From Myxocyprinus asiaticus (Eukaryota > Chordata > Actinopteri > Cypriniformes > Catostomidae), in NCBI RefSeq assembly GCF_019703515.2, contig NC_059365.1, forward strand, positions 39,446,001 through 39,510,000: a stretch of DNA of 64,000 nt, written 5' to 3'. Positions 11,450 to 60,497 of this stretch are shown here, one piece after another; position 1 is the first letter of the stretch; the number at the start of each line of letters is the position of its first letter. A program made the position numbers and the translations under genes. Below the pieces are notes generated by a model that saw nothing but the letters and a program-made list of their open reading frames with translations, did no database searches and had not been told where the DNA came from.

Positions 11450-12900
11450 CAAGGCGAAAATTGGTCTACCAGTGTTGATATTTGCCCCAGCTGGTAGTCC
11501 AGCTAATATAAACAAGCTTTCATCAGGTAATTACCATTAATGAGTAGCTTTGACCAACTATAAACCATATAAAACCATCTGTGCTACCACCATCAAAACC
11601 ACCTATGACCATAAATGACCAGGTTCGCCCAGCTAGAAATCATTAAAATCCAGTTACCACCATCCAAACCAGCTTGGACCAGTTAATGAGCACAAAGTAC
11701 CAGCTTTGCCCAGCTAGAAACCATTACAAACCAGTTACCACCGTCCAAACCAGCTTGGACCAGTTAATGACCATAAATGACCAACAAGAAACAATGTAAA
11801 ACCAGATAACACCGTCTAAATCAGCTTTTCACCAGCTAATGACCATACATGACTAGCTTTGTCCAACTATAAACCATGTAAATCCAGTTACCACTATAAA
11901 AACCAGCTTGGTCCAGGTAATGACCATAAATGATCAGCTTCGCCTAGCTAGAAACAATTACAATCCGGTTACCACCATCCAAACCAGCTTGCACCAGCTA
12001 ATGGCCATAAATGACCAATTTTGACCAACAAGAAACAATGTAAAACCAGCTTACATAATCTAAAGCAGCTTTTGACCAGCTAATGACCATAAATGACCAG
12101 CTCCACCAAGCTAGAAACTATTTGTGATGACGAACAAGGGTCAATGTAAAACATGCTACCACCATCTAAACCAGTTCTGAGCAGCTAATGACCATAAATG
12201 ACCAGCTTTGCCCAGATAGAAATCATTAAAATCCAGTTACCACTATCTAAACCAGCTTGGTCCAGGTAATGAGCATAAATGACCAACATGAAACAATGTA
12301 AAACCAGCTAACACTGTCTAAACCAGCTTTTGACCAGCTAAAAACCATATAAAACCATTTATGTTACCACCATCAAAACCACCTATGACCGTAAATGACC
12401 AGCTTTGCCCAGCTAGAAACCATTACAATCCAGTTACCACCATCCAAACTAGCTTGCACCAGCTAATGAACGTAGATTACCAACTTTGACCAACAAGAAA
12501 CAATGTAAAACCAGCTAACACCATCTAAAGCAGCGTTTGACCAGATAATGACCATACAGTAAATAACCAGCTCCACCAACCTAGAAACTATTTAAAAACA
12601 GTTAACACCATCTAAACCAGCTTGGACCAAATAATGTCTATAAATGACCAGCTTCACCCAGCTAGAAACCAGGTTAACACTGGTTACCACCATCCAAACC
12701 AGCCTGGACCAGAAAATTACGATAAATAAACAACCTTGACTAACTACAAAACCATGTGAAACCAGCTACCACCATCCAAACAAATTTGAGCCAACTAATG
12801 ACCATAAATGACTAGCTTTGCACAGCTATTAGCCATTAAAAAACAGTTACCACAGCCTAAACCAGCTTGGACCAGCTAATGACCATAAATGACCAGCTTC
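11450..12900. repeat. Minisatellite, ~82-bp CCAGC-rich unit
   Basis: Imperfect tandem units built from the blocks 'accagctaatgaccataaa', 'tgaccagctttgcccagcta', 'gaaaccattaaaaaccagtt' and 'accaccatctaaaccagctt'. The unit is roughly 82 bp with many substitutions and small indels. CCAG recurs every 10-25 bases. The array stops at about 12900 and resumes at 13805. Confidence 0.85.
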
Positions 12901-13804
12901 GGGTGGACGGGGAGGTGGAGGGTTTCAGAGAAAACTCTTGCAGTTTGCTGCATTGAAACCAGTTTACCTGCAAACTGAGAAAATTTCAATGTTAGTCAAA
13001 GGACCTATCAGCTTATTCCTTTCGAGCCCATTGACTTGACATATCACATGTGAGCAAGTTGATTGGCTAACAGATAACAAGTTCAAAGAACCTATTAGCT
13101 TGCACTAATCAGATTTTCATGCCTGAACTTTGTCATTTCAGTCATGACAACTCTCGGAAAGATTTAGCATGTTAATGTTGGTATGACATATTGATAGGAT
13201 ATTGGACTTGGAAGACTAGATCTACTACGCTGCTGCTGCTGAGCAAGTACGGAGACTTGCTACTGCTAGAACATACAGAGACATACTGAGTTAAGCATCT
13301 GGACATGCTGCTGCAGCAAAATAAGAAAAGCACAAGACATGCTGCATCAAGCATGTATGACATACTGCTGCACAATTAGACATAAATACAATCCCTCAAC
13401 AAAGCAGGGAAGCTGCACAAATGCACAAAACAAAACACAATCCAAACAAGCAGATCTACCACCAAGACTTGTGTATTGCTGCTGCTTCGAAGAGCCATGT
13501 GCACAGAGTGTATGCTAGTTAGGTGTGCCTTGGCCTGCCTGGCCAAATGGCATAACGCTAATGAACTAAATCTCTGTGTGCCTGCTCCTGCTTGGCCAAA
13601 AGACTTGACTCATAATGTGTATCTGGACCAGGAAAGCCCAGAGCTTATTTAAAGTGACTTGGCCTATGTGTGAATTTATTTTAACTAATGACCTAAGATA
13701 GCAATGTGTGCCAGTGCCTGATTTGGCTACGGCTTACCTTGATAAAGATGCGCTTCTATGTGTCATGGCCATAAGTAGACCTTACCATACAAGCTGATAG
13801 AAGA
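12901..13804. other. Unrelated block interrupting the minisatellite
   Basis: About 900 bp with no CCAGC units, richer in GCTGCTG-like and CATGCTGC-like words. It looks like an insertion into the array or an old unit-free spacer. I could not find terminal repeats or a duplicated target. Confidence 0.4.
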
Positions 13805-14062
13805 AAAAGCCAGCTAATGACCATAAATAACCAGCTTTGCCAAGCAAGAAACCAGGTTAAAACCAGTTACCACCACCTAAACTAGCTTTGACCATCCAAA
13901 TACCATAAATTTCCAACTTTGCTCATCTAGGAACCATTAAAAACCAGTTACCAATGTCTAAACCAGTATGGATCTGTCACCCTGCTTTGACCAGCTAATG
14001 GCAATAAAGGAACAGCATCAGGCATAGATACCATGTAAAACCAGCTACCATTTTAAGTTGAA
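13805..14062. repeat. Minisatellite, second block
   Basis: Three or so units of the same ~82-bp family ('ccagctaatgaccataaata', 'aaaccagttaccaccaccta'), ending about 30 bp before the hAT element. Confidence 0.75.
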
Positions 14063-14188
14063 TTTAGCTGGATTTTCTATCAAGGCATTGATGGTAGGGG
14101 TGTGACGATACACTTAGCTCACGAGACAAGATGATACACGATACTGGGTTCACGAGAACGAGACGAGACTATATTTTAACACTATATA

Positions 14189-14725
14189 CACTACTGGTCA
14201 AAAGTTTTGAAATACTTATTCTTTATTATAATTTTTTTTCCTTCACATTTTAGAATAATAGTAAAGTCATCAAAACTATGGAATAGCATAAATGGAACTA
14301 TGGGAATTATGTTGTGACTAAACAAAATCCAAAATAAATCAAAACTGTGTTATATTTTAGCATCTTCAAATTAGTCACTCTTTGCCTAGAATTTGCAGAC
14401 ATGTACTCTTGACATTTTCTCAACCAACTTCTTGAGGTATCACCCTGGGATGCTTTTTAAACAGCATTGAAGGAGTTCCCATCTATGTTGGGCACTTATT
14501 GGCTGCTTTTCTTTATTATTTGGTCTAAGTCATCAATTTCAAAACTTTTTTTTTTTTTATTACATTTTAGTTTAATAATGAAATAAATTAATATGGTGGC
14601 ACAATTATATTTTTGTCTACAAAACTAATTTCAAACATTTAAGCATACGCCTTCAGATCAAAAGATTTTTAAGATCATGAGAAACATTTCAGGCAAGTGT
14701 TTCAAAACGTATGTGTATATGACTG
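14189..14725. mobile_element. Tc1-type MITE nested in the hAT
   Basis: Starts at TA then 'cactactggtcaaaagtttt'. The interior matches, in reverse, the complete copy at 29932-30433. The right terminus has decayed ('caagtgtttcaaaacgtatg'). Confidence 0.75.
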
Positions 14726-14936
14726 GAAAAATAGTCTTTTATTCGACTGAAAGTCACAAAATGCAAAACAATGTAGGTGCATTTTGAAATGTTTTAACTA
14801 ATCATTTTGTAATGAATGTCACTTCAGTTCTACTTTCTGAGAATGAATTATCATATGCAGTAAATGACAGAACAGTATGCAAGCGCTGTAAAAGGTTTTG
14901 CCACAAACTCAACTGACTGGCTTCTCTCCTGTTTGA

Positions 14937-15119
14937 TTACACATGAGTCTCTTCAGACCTGGTTGATTTTAGTTGAGAGCTGCGGTGGTTCTGTAGGTGT
15001 CTTTGCATAGTGCTTGTGTTAGCCGCGGTGTACGGCACTATTTTCTTACAGTGCTTACATATTGGCTGTGTCTCGTTTGGAAGGCTGAATCCTCCGGAGG
15101 TCGCATTTGTCGGCCGCAT
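14937..15119 (-). pseudogene. hAT transposase BED zinc-finger fragment
   Basis: The frame contains CKHC followed by 16 residues and H-x4-H (CKHCKKIVPY and HLQNH), the C2-H2 layout of BED fingers that bind transposon ends in hAT transposases. The first ~17 codons, including the apparent start Met, come from the foldback insertion at 15066-15218 and are not original. No catalytic domain follows: the frame stops after 60 residues and the rest of the element is non-coding. It is a broken fragment. Confidence 0.7.
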
Positions 15120-15218
15120 ATGTCATCGAAATTTTTTTTTTAAATGAGACAGCCTCGATGATGTATGCGGCCAATAAATGCGACCTCCGGAGGACGCAGC
15201 CTTCCAAATGAGACACAG
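15066..15218. repeat. Small foldback insertion inside hAT BED region
   Basis: Two arms of about 60 bp are inverted copies ('gaatcctccggaggtcgcat' against 'atgcgacctccggaggacgc', with 'tttggaaggct' against 'agccttccaaa' outside). They are separated by a T/A-rich loop. The arms also share the palindrome cctccggagg. This is a palindromic MITE-like unit. Confidence 0.75.
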
Positions 15219-15477
15219 CTTTTGTTCATGTCTTGTCTGTCACTCTGTCACCATTTATTGTTTCCACCGGGTACCTAAAATGCTGCCACACAAATGATTT
15301 AAAAGTGGCGGTGGCATCTTCTATGCTAATTTCACCCTCACACTCCGTCATGCTGATATCGTGAGACAGCTTTTCACCTCAACGAGAAATATCGTCACAT
15401 TTTAATAGCGTGAGGTCTCGTGGCACGAGATCTCGTCACACCCCTAATTGATGGCTATTCCATCCCGATCTCACAAG

Positions 15478-15825
15478 AGTTCGGATTCATACCAATTTGT
15501 ATGAAATAGTAAGAGTTATACACCCACAAGTGAGTGATGCTTCCCTTGTGTCCTTGTAGTTCCTGATGTGGCGCATGTTTCGTGTTAATCCAAAAACTGT
15601 GTTTCTTGTAACTTTAACCCCTAACCCAAACCCCATCCCTAAACCTAACCATAAAGTTTAACACCTTACCCTGCCCAGTGTGTAAACATAAACATAATAT
15701 TAATGTTAAAAGACCTAATGTGTAATACGGAAGAAAGTCACACTTTCAGGTCCCGAACACGTGTTGGTTGATGTATAAGTTGTACATTTTCATACGAATG
15801 AAGACGTACAAATTGGTGTGAATTC
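15478..15825. repeat. Palindromic MITE just upstream of psd2 exon
   Basis: The ends are inverted: 'ggattcataccaatttgtat' at the left and 'acaaattggtgtgaattcgc' at the right. The middle has the ACCCTAAACCTAACC-like runs common in fish MITEs. It ends about 70 bp before the exon at 15896. Confidence 0.6.
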
Positions 15826-15848
15826 GCCACCTCATAGTATTGTGTTGA

Positions 15849-50925
<35,077 letters not shown>

Positions 50926-51120
50926 ACAGCTTTCTTACTTTGACCTTTGAACTCACGTCATAGACTCAAGTCAGACCCGGACTGCAGTGCGATTGGATAA
51001 ACGAGACGCACTCATTTCTTGAACCGACAAAAATACAAACGTAGCATTACAATGTCCTTATTTCAGTGTACAGTAAATTTATTATGACCATTATATGTAT
51101 TATTAGTATTATTACTACAA

Positions 51121-51126
51121 AATAAA
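51121..51126 (+). terminator. AATAAA, proximal polyadenylation signal candidate
   Basis: Canonical hexamer about 200 bp after the psd2 stop codon, in 'acaaaataaacattg'. It is suited to a short-3'UTR transcript. Confidence 0.45.
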
Positions 51127-52734
51127 CATTGTTAATAATGCTATAAGCATTATGTGCCAAATACGAAAGGAAAGGGAGACCAAGACTGTATTGGAAAAGA
51201 AACGGCGACACAACAATGCATATAATGTCAAGAGAAAGGAAAATTTCATGTTGCTAAGATGAGTTGCACTATGACATCAATCTGCTGCATGTTGATGTAA
51301 CAAGGAGATCCGTTTTGATTCCAATATGGAGCATGTTTTGAAGGTATAGAAGACTTTATTATGACATCACAATCAACATACTGTGATGGTATTAGAACTT
51401 AATTTATTCATGACATCACTTAATGGCACAATGTGTTTGACCCAATAACTTTCTTCGTGACATCACAATATGTGGCTGTGTGCAGTAATGGCTTCCTGAT
51501 GGACAGGTCAGGTTTAGATGTAGCATTCGGTTTACTCATGAGGCGGCGCTCGTATCAGCCTTATTAAGTAGCCAGTTTAAGGGCTTTGCCACACACCGGG
51601 GTGCATGTAAAGATCCATGTAGTATTAACTGACCCCTTGTAATTATTTATTATGTTATATTTATTAATTGTACAATTATCCATTTGGGAAATATAGTGGA
51701 TTATGGGAAGACACTTGTAAAGATGAATACATTGTAACCTTAAGTAGTTTACTAAGTTTAACCCTGTACCATTGTTTTATAACTCTGCTAAAAAGCCGAT
51801 GATCAATATTGTATCCAGGGATATGTTGAATGGAATTTTCCAGGTTCAATACAAGCTGAGCTCTATCTACAGGATTTGTGGTATATATGTTGATTACTAC
51901 AGAAAATTATTTCGACTTGTCCGTCAGTTTAAAAAGAAAGCAAAAATAGTGGTTAGTAAGGCAGGGCCATGAACATTGAGGCTTTTAAAATAGAAATGTG
52001 AAGGTCATATTTTTGTTAATATTATTTGTTCTTTAAATATGTTTGATTTGATCTGTAAAGTTGTCTAAATCATCCTTTTTTTCTTTTATGTAGTGGGACT
52101 ACTATTATAAGCAGATGACCTTCTAGTTGTGCTGATATAATTCCTGTGTTTGGAATTTATTTGAAATCTCAGAGACCCAAGCATGGAATCTTTTTTTAAG
52201 TGTTTTTAGGAAGCCACTGGTTATAAAAATGATGAATATTTATGAATATTTTGGGGTGAATCTTGGCAAAATATTTTAAAATTGCAACGTTGAGCATTTA
52301 GGGTTGCCAAAATGTCAGCACCGTTTTTTTTTAGACAGTAAGGGGAAATTCTGAATTCACAATTCAATACACAAAGTATATGAAAAATATTTAATTTTAA
52401 GCAGAAAGTGTAAATTCATGAACATTCATGACATTTTACTATTTTAAACTAATAAGGCCTATTGATATTAATGATATATTTGCCAGAGTAATCAAAATAA
52501 TAAAAATACCCATCATCTCTATGTAATGTTGCATATTTAATATACCATAAATACCATTGACCACTAATGCCCAGCATTGCATTTTTGCCGCACTTAGAAA
52601 AATTGTCTCAAATTTATGAAAGTTGATATTTATGGGAAATATAATCATTTTTCAATCGGTAAACATGTTGGGCATGAAGAAGAAAAAAAGGGTCAAAAAC
52701 TTGCTTGGAAAATTGCTCAGTTTGTTCTAAAAGT

Positions 52735-52945
52735 GGGTAACACTTTATTTTACAGTGTCCTTGTTACACATATTACATGTATTGACTATAGTAATAACAG
52801 TCAATTATGCATAATTACAAGCAACTAAGCCTAAACCAAACCAAACCCTAAACCTATAGTAAATACATGTTGTTAATTAGTAATAATCAGTAATTACTTG
52901 TGTAATTACACTGTGACAAGGACACTGTAAAATAAAGTGTAACCC
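52735..52945. repeat. MITE in the 3'UTR with GGGTAACACTTTA ends
   Basis: 211 bp. The ends 'gggtaacactttattttaca' and 'gtaaaataaagtgtaaccc' are inverted repeats, continuing with 'gtgtccttgt'/'acaaggacac'. They are flanked by the 6-bp direct repeat aaaagt (52729-52734 and 52946-52951). The right arm carries an AATAAA. A diverged relative is at about 59755-59905. Confidence 0.82.
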
Positions 52946-54360
52946 AAAAGTGTTACAAGCAACTGTGTCAACTAGCCATGACCTTTTTGTGTGACTTTAG
53001 ACAGTTCATATTCAGGGGTTTTTTCCCTCCAAAACTGTTGTTATGAAACTATTTAGTGTCAGCTATTGTTACCTGTAGTTTGTAATCCATACAAAATTTA
53101 AGATTTTTGTAGTGTATTTTATTTTATTTTATTTTATTGTATTTTTTTAACAGCAGATTTGTGTTTTGATTTTTTTTAGAGGTGGAATTAACTGTAAATA
53201 TTCCGAGATGTGGCAGAACGTTGGCAATGCTTGTGATTGGCCAAATACAAAGTTCAACTATTCTGATAACCTCTAATCTCTTAAAAATTCAAATACTTAA
53301 GTCAATATTCCAGTTCCGTACAGTTATGCTATGCTGGATCTCTGAGGGTAAAGTAAAAGGTCATTCTCTTGTATCTTTGTGTGCAGAATGAAAAAGTTAC
53401 TGGGTTTACTGGCTTTACATGGTCATGACATGAGTTAAAAATATTAGATATAAATGAGTCTTTTGACTATACTTTCAAAGCATTACCTTGCCCCTTACTT
53501 CCATTTTAAATGCCTTACTTTAACCACAATCTTTGCTTTAAAAGAAAAAAAACAAAGGGATGTGTCAAAATCCATTTCTGTGGTAACCAACATTGTGCTA
53601 TAAATGCTGTTGATAGCACTTTAACTCTATCAGTCCTGTTGGAAGTGTTGAAAAATATAGTGTCTTAACTCGGGACAGGGTATAGAACTGAAAGAGATAT
53701 TGTAAATTCACGTGTATGTGCTCAAGAGAGGAAGGAAGACTGTAAGATGTTGAGTGGGTATGCAAATGTGCATCAGTGATGAAGAGGAAAACATTTTAGA
53801 CTCAAAGCATCCCCCTCATATTCTTCATTCAGTGGACCACAAAGCATCTATCTATCATGTGTCTCTATGTGCCTGCAGAAATTACAACTTGGACAGAACA
53901 CTGAGCAGCAGGACTGCATGCTACATACCATGGACCTACTGGCCTCGTCATTTCCATCACTAGTGTACTGAAACATGTGGAAAGCATCTTTTAAAAAGGA
54001 CTATCAGTATCACAAATCAATGCTGAAAATGTATTGCTTTAGAAGAAGAAATCTGTTCATGAGCTACCAAACAGGACTCTGGTCAGCCCTGCTGACGGCT
54101 AAACTGAATGGTACAAACTTTGTTTGAGCAAGTGCAAGTAGATTTTTATAGTCATGTTTCAAAGCATGAAGACAGTGAAAGTAAGGAAATGAACTTTTGG
54201 CTCTTTTATGCTTTATGGGATGTGGAATGATATAAGAGCTGCAATTTTATACATTCTTAGTAATGGCTTTCTTAAAGGGACCTCTCTATAGCCTAATTTT
54301 TGCTTTGGCTGTTGTGCTAACATAATTTTCCCGTTTAGGGTAGAACTCAGATGCTGTTGT

Positions 54361-54366
54361 AATAAA
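54361..54366 (+). terminator. AATAAA, distal polyadenylation signal candidate
   Basis: In 'gctgttgtaataaaagattg', followed by T/G-rich sequence. It is the best candidate for the main end of the psd2 transcript. Confidence 0.5.
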
Positions 54367-54971
54367 AGATTGTGATGATTATTTTATGATCTCCACCACC
54401 GTGAATGTGTGAATCCATATGTTTAATTTCGTTTCGAGTTTGCCCTCTGTTTTCATTTCAAGGGCACCTCTTTTGTTTTCGTTAATTATTTCCTCCCCAC
54501 TTTTAGTGGAAAGAGCTCCTTTGCTATTTTGACCCAAAGTACTTCATTAATCATTTTTTTGTAAATCAACAGTATAACAATGTAAATAGGTTCCACTTTT
54601 ATTTCATGTTGACTTCAAATTTTAAGTGAAAATATTACTTTTTGCTGCTCAGTTTGATGGCCAATCTCACCAAAATGGCCAATGACGACTTTTTAATATG
54701 CTGTCTCAGGCCATGTCCACACTAATAAGCAGGGTTGGGAGGGTTACTTTTGAAATGTATTCCACTACAGATTACAGAATACATGCTGTAAATGTAATTT
54801 GTAATGTATTCTGTTAGAATACTTAAGGTCAGTAATGTATTCTAAATACTTTGGATTACTTCTTCAGTACTGGCAAATTTTTTAACTTGTTTCCACTGTA
54901 AAAATACATTCTCTGACAAAAAGCCTTATGCAGTTTTGCTACTTATCTTGTTATTTAAAAATATATATATA

Positions 54972-56593
<1,622 letters not shown>

Positions 56594-58128
56594 TATATAT
56601 ATAAATTCTCATTAAGTATAACATTTTTCAGTACATCTTTGCCCTAATATCAAAGGTCTTACTAGAGAAAAAAAGTTATGCTCTAACGTGAATGTTCTTC
56701 GTGGAATTCATTATATAATATCACGCCGGCTAACAGACGCATGTTAAGGCAACAAATAGCATTTTAGCTTAGCATAAAGCTAAATGTTCACATGACAATT
56801 TACACAAGGGTAACTATTTTTGCTGCACCAAACTGCAAAACCCCACAGAGTGTATACAACGGCATCCTTTTCTGATCATATGTGGATTCTGTTCATAGAA
56901 TGAGGCAGAAAATATATTATTTGTAGCTTTCTATATGATGTTAAAGGCTACATTGGTTAGCATTTCTTGTATAAATACCCTAACCTCATAAAAAATATTG
57001 ACAAGGCGTGTAATCGTTCATTTATTGGATTTATGTTTCATCTGTCAAAGTGTTTCTGTTTTTTGTTAGGCTATAGAAACACGATGTAGCTACTCTATTA
57101 ATCTCCCAATGAAAAGTTCCTCAGTGATGTCATATCCACATTTTCACTCACAACAGTGTGAAAGCACTCATATGAATAAAACAACTCATTAGAAAGTGTT
57201 TCACCGCTGTTCAAAAGCTCATCGGATCGCATCTTTTATATGAATAAATGTTTTCCAACTGAATAGACTATTAAATGAAACAAATAACAATAAAAGGCAA
57301 AGTAATCTCTTCAGTAATCAAAATGGAATACAGTTACTTATATTTAGTATTTTAAATATGTAATCCCATTACTTGTATTCCGTTACTCCCCAACCCTGCT
57401 AATTAGCTGATAAACACATTAATCTCATCCACACTGGAACAGCGTTTTCTTCCATCAAAAATTGAGCATTTCGATAAAAAACAAAACAAAAAAAACTCTC
57501 CATTGCCGAATATAGGCCTTCTTTGGATAACGTTACAAAATGAAAACGGAATATTGAGGAAGTCTAAAACTCAGTTTTAAGTTTCCTAGCATCATAGTTT
57601 TCCAAAGAATGCGGTCATTTTTGAAACACTCTATTTTAAATGGAAGAAAACGCTGTTCTAGCATGGATGAGAGCCGTAAACATTGGAAAATAAATGTGTT
57701 TTCAAATTAAAATGTATTAGTGTGAATGGAAAAAAAATCATTCATGCCCTCAGCAAATATTGCTCTTTGAAATAAACAGATTTTACTTATGTTAGGTTTT
57801 TAACTTTAATTTGATTTAATATTTGCGACACAAGATATTGAGTTTGATTTTTTAAGATTCCATGGGAAACCCACTGTTTTTAGTGGAGGAAACTGCCGTG
57901 CTATAGTTTATTTGAGGCATAAACGTATCGAAATCAATGCGTTTTCAAGGGGAAAATGTTTGTACACACAATGTGTTAGTGTGTAAGTGGCCTAATGTAG
58001 GCTGCATCTGAAAAACCATTCCAACCTTTTAAGTGTTCTCAAATTACAGTACATCTGAAGTACTGTAGCCCTTAGAACCGGCAATGATTACAAGCTGGAA
58101 TTGGCTTTTGATGGCTCTCAGTAATTTT

Positions 58129-59558
58129 CAGAGGTGGAGCAAGTCACACGTGTAATTTTCAAGTGCTTACCTTTAAGTCCCGAGTCAAGTCTCAAGTCAT
58201 CAGTGCAAGTCAAGTGAAACAAGTCAAGTCAGTGGTTCACCTCAAGCAAGTCAAGTCCTGCTAAAGGTCAAGCCGAGTTAAGTCACAGTACAAAACAGGA
58301 TCAAGAAGAAAGGTAATATTACTTATTTATTTTTCCCCTAAGGATTATAAATTCTCTTAATGATACAAACATATCTGAGAACTAAATTAAAATCTGAAAT
58401 CGGTTAAAGTATAAAAAAAATTTTACTTTTTGTTTCACAAAATGTTTGCTGGTTTAACAGTGCAAAATTGCAACAAAAGTTCAGACTACATTAATATCCA
58501 AGGCCGTAACCATGTATTTGTCCTTTTTGAAGCTTAACTGCTTCTGCTCACTATAAACTGTTATTCTATGGAATAGAGCCGCTTAAAAGATCTATTTTTA
58601 TGTTCCAAGAAAAAATAACAGCATTTGGGTTTTGAACAACATAAGGGTGAGTAAAAGTACATTTTCCATTCTTAGGTGAACTACTCTAACTGGTGGCTCA
58701 TCCTCAAAATAAAATGGTCTCTTATAAAAGAAGACTCTTAGGAGATGCTGTACAAAATTCAGAATTAATTAAAGACAAATTGATTTCAAATGATTTCCTA
58801 ATAATATTTGAGTTGGTAACCCCCTCCCAATAATCAAAACAAGCAAGTACAACCCCAACCCAAATGGTGAATAGTTTGCACCCCTGGAAATTACTGTTGG
58901 TCTGTACAACATTTCAATCATAAAATAGTAGGCAAATACTGCATGTTTAGTTAGATACTGACATCTTACATGACACTAACACTCAACCTGATCTGCTGAC
59001 ACTGATGTGTGCGTGATGCGTGGCACTGGAATAATCCATGAGGTTCCCGCTCAGCTTCTTAAACTTGAGTCCCGCCTTCATCAATTTGATTGGCTATCTC
59101 AAATGACACTGACGAGCGGTGTTAGACTACTATGCATGCTAAAAATTAAACTTTTTAAACCATTATGTTACAGTGGTGCATACTGTAATGGACTGCAGCA
59201 GAACAGCAACAAGGATTTCAGTTATTAGGGGCAGGGGGTTATGGCCCTGTTAATATCTACTACAATGTGTGTTTTTTTTTTTTTTAAAGTTCAGGTTTGA
59301 TACAATTTTGAGGTTTGAGGTTCCGTGATTAATTTTGTGTATTAATTAATTGTTGTCGCAATAAACATTTTAAATAGTATTTTATTACTAATCATAAAAG
59401 CACATAACATGAAAAAATATAAGTAATTGCCGAGTCATCCACTTCAAGTCCAAGACGAGTCTCGAGTCATTGGTCTTCAAGTCAAAGTCAAGTCAATTTC
59501 AGCATTTAATAAAGCAAGTCACAAGTCACAGTCATGTAACTCAAGTCCCCCACCTCTG
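58129..59558. mobile_element. hAT-type element with perfect 8-bp TSD
   Basis: The ends are 'cagaggtggagcaagtcac' and 'caagtcccccacctctg'. The target duplication gtaatttt is perfect at 58121-58128 and 59559-59566. Both subterminal regions are dense in CAAGTCAAGTC words, typical of transposase-binding repeats. 1430 bp, no transposase frame. Internal sequence 58840-59112 recurs at 60243-60497. Confidence 0.9.
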
Positions 59559-60242
59559 GTAATTTTACAGTACTTTAGATATCACTTTAACAGCACCTTG
59601 GACAGTTCTCAAGAAGTTTGAAGCAGTTACTTTACAGTGCAGAACTGCTTTGTCCCTGAGTTTCGTATCAGTGCATTCAGTACTATTGTGACCCATAAAA
59701 TGCTAGACTGATCTCACAATGAAATCGGAAACAGTAGGTTCTACATTTGCATACTATATAATTACAACAACTATAGTAATTACTAGGTACTAACCCTAAA
59801 CCATATTAAGTACATGTGGTTACTTAATATAACGCAGTACTTTCTTGGGTAATACACTGTATGTCTACTTAAAGTACATGTACTGTAAAATAAAGTGCAA
59901 CCACTTCTCTTTGGCTAAAACCAGTCTTTGCTTGCATAAATTTGAAACACTGCCCCCAGTGGCCAAATCAATAAGTGTTGTATGTGTGAGCTCCATTTTA
60001 CAGGTGTAATGTCCACAGTGGGGGCGCCAAAAGCGAGTTGTTTTCAGCTGTACAGGCTGTAATAGAGTGAAGAGGAATGCATATTTTATAAACTGAACCC
60101 CCTAACCCAAACCCCAAACCTAAACCTAACCATCTGTGGAGTAAAATTGTAACGTTAGACGGAAAATGCAACCTCCGAATCGCGATTGATTTTGCAAACG
60201 CAATAACTTCCTCGTCTCAACACGAGATCTGAATCATGGTTT

Positions 60243-60497
60243 CACCAAATGGTGAATAATTTGCACCCTTGGAAATTACTTTTGGTCGGTACATTTCAAT
60301 CATAAAATAGTGGGCAAATATTGCATGTTTAGTTAGATACTGACATCTTACATGATACTAACAATCAACCTGAACTGCTGACAATGATGCGTGCATGATG
60401 CGCGGCGCTGGAATAATCCATGAGGTTCCCGCTCAACTTCTTAAACTTGAGTCCCGCCTTCATCGATTTGATTGGCTATCTCAAATGACATTGACAA
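60243..60497 (+). repeat. Second copy of the interior of the 58-kb hAT
   Basis: Matches 58860-59112 closely ('ggaaattacttttggtcggt', 'tgcatgtttagttagatact', 'cttgagtcccgccttcatcg'). The hAT termini are missing here, so either this is a separate repeat that the hAT captured, or it is a hAT copy without ends. Confidence 0.75.

Larger units (their letters stand above)
14095..15446. mobile_element. hAT-family DNA transposon remnant with 8-bp TSD
   Basis: Terminal repeats are 'taggggtgtgacga' (14095) and 'tcgtcacacccctA' (ending 15446). They are flanked by a perfect 8-bp duplication, attgatgg, at 14087-14094 and 15447-15454. The length is 1352 bp. It carries a BED-type zinc-finger remnant on the minus strand, and two younger insertions lie inside it (14189-about 14725 and 15066-15218). 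hAT elements make 8-bp duplications and their transposases start with a BED finger, so the assignment is well supported. Confidence 0.88.
50926..54390 (+). other. psd2: Probable psd2 3'UTR
   Basis: After the stop there is a long stretch with few transposons, in contrast to the rest of the window. AATAAA signals are at 51121-51126 and 54361-54366; the second is followed by the T/G-containing 'gattgtgatgattattttat', a plausible cleavage region. One MITE (52735-52945) lies within. The long extent is inference from the scarcity of repeats and the position of the signals. RNA data would fix the end. Confidence 0.5.
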
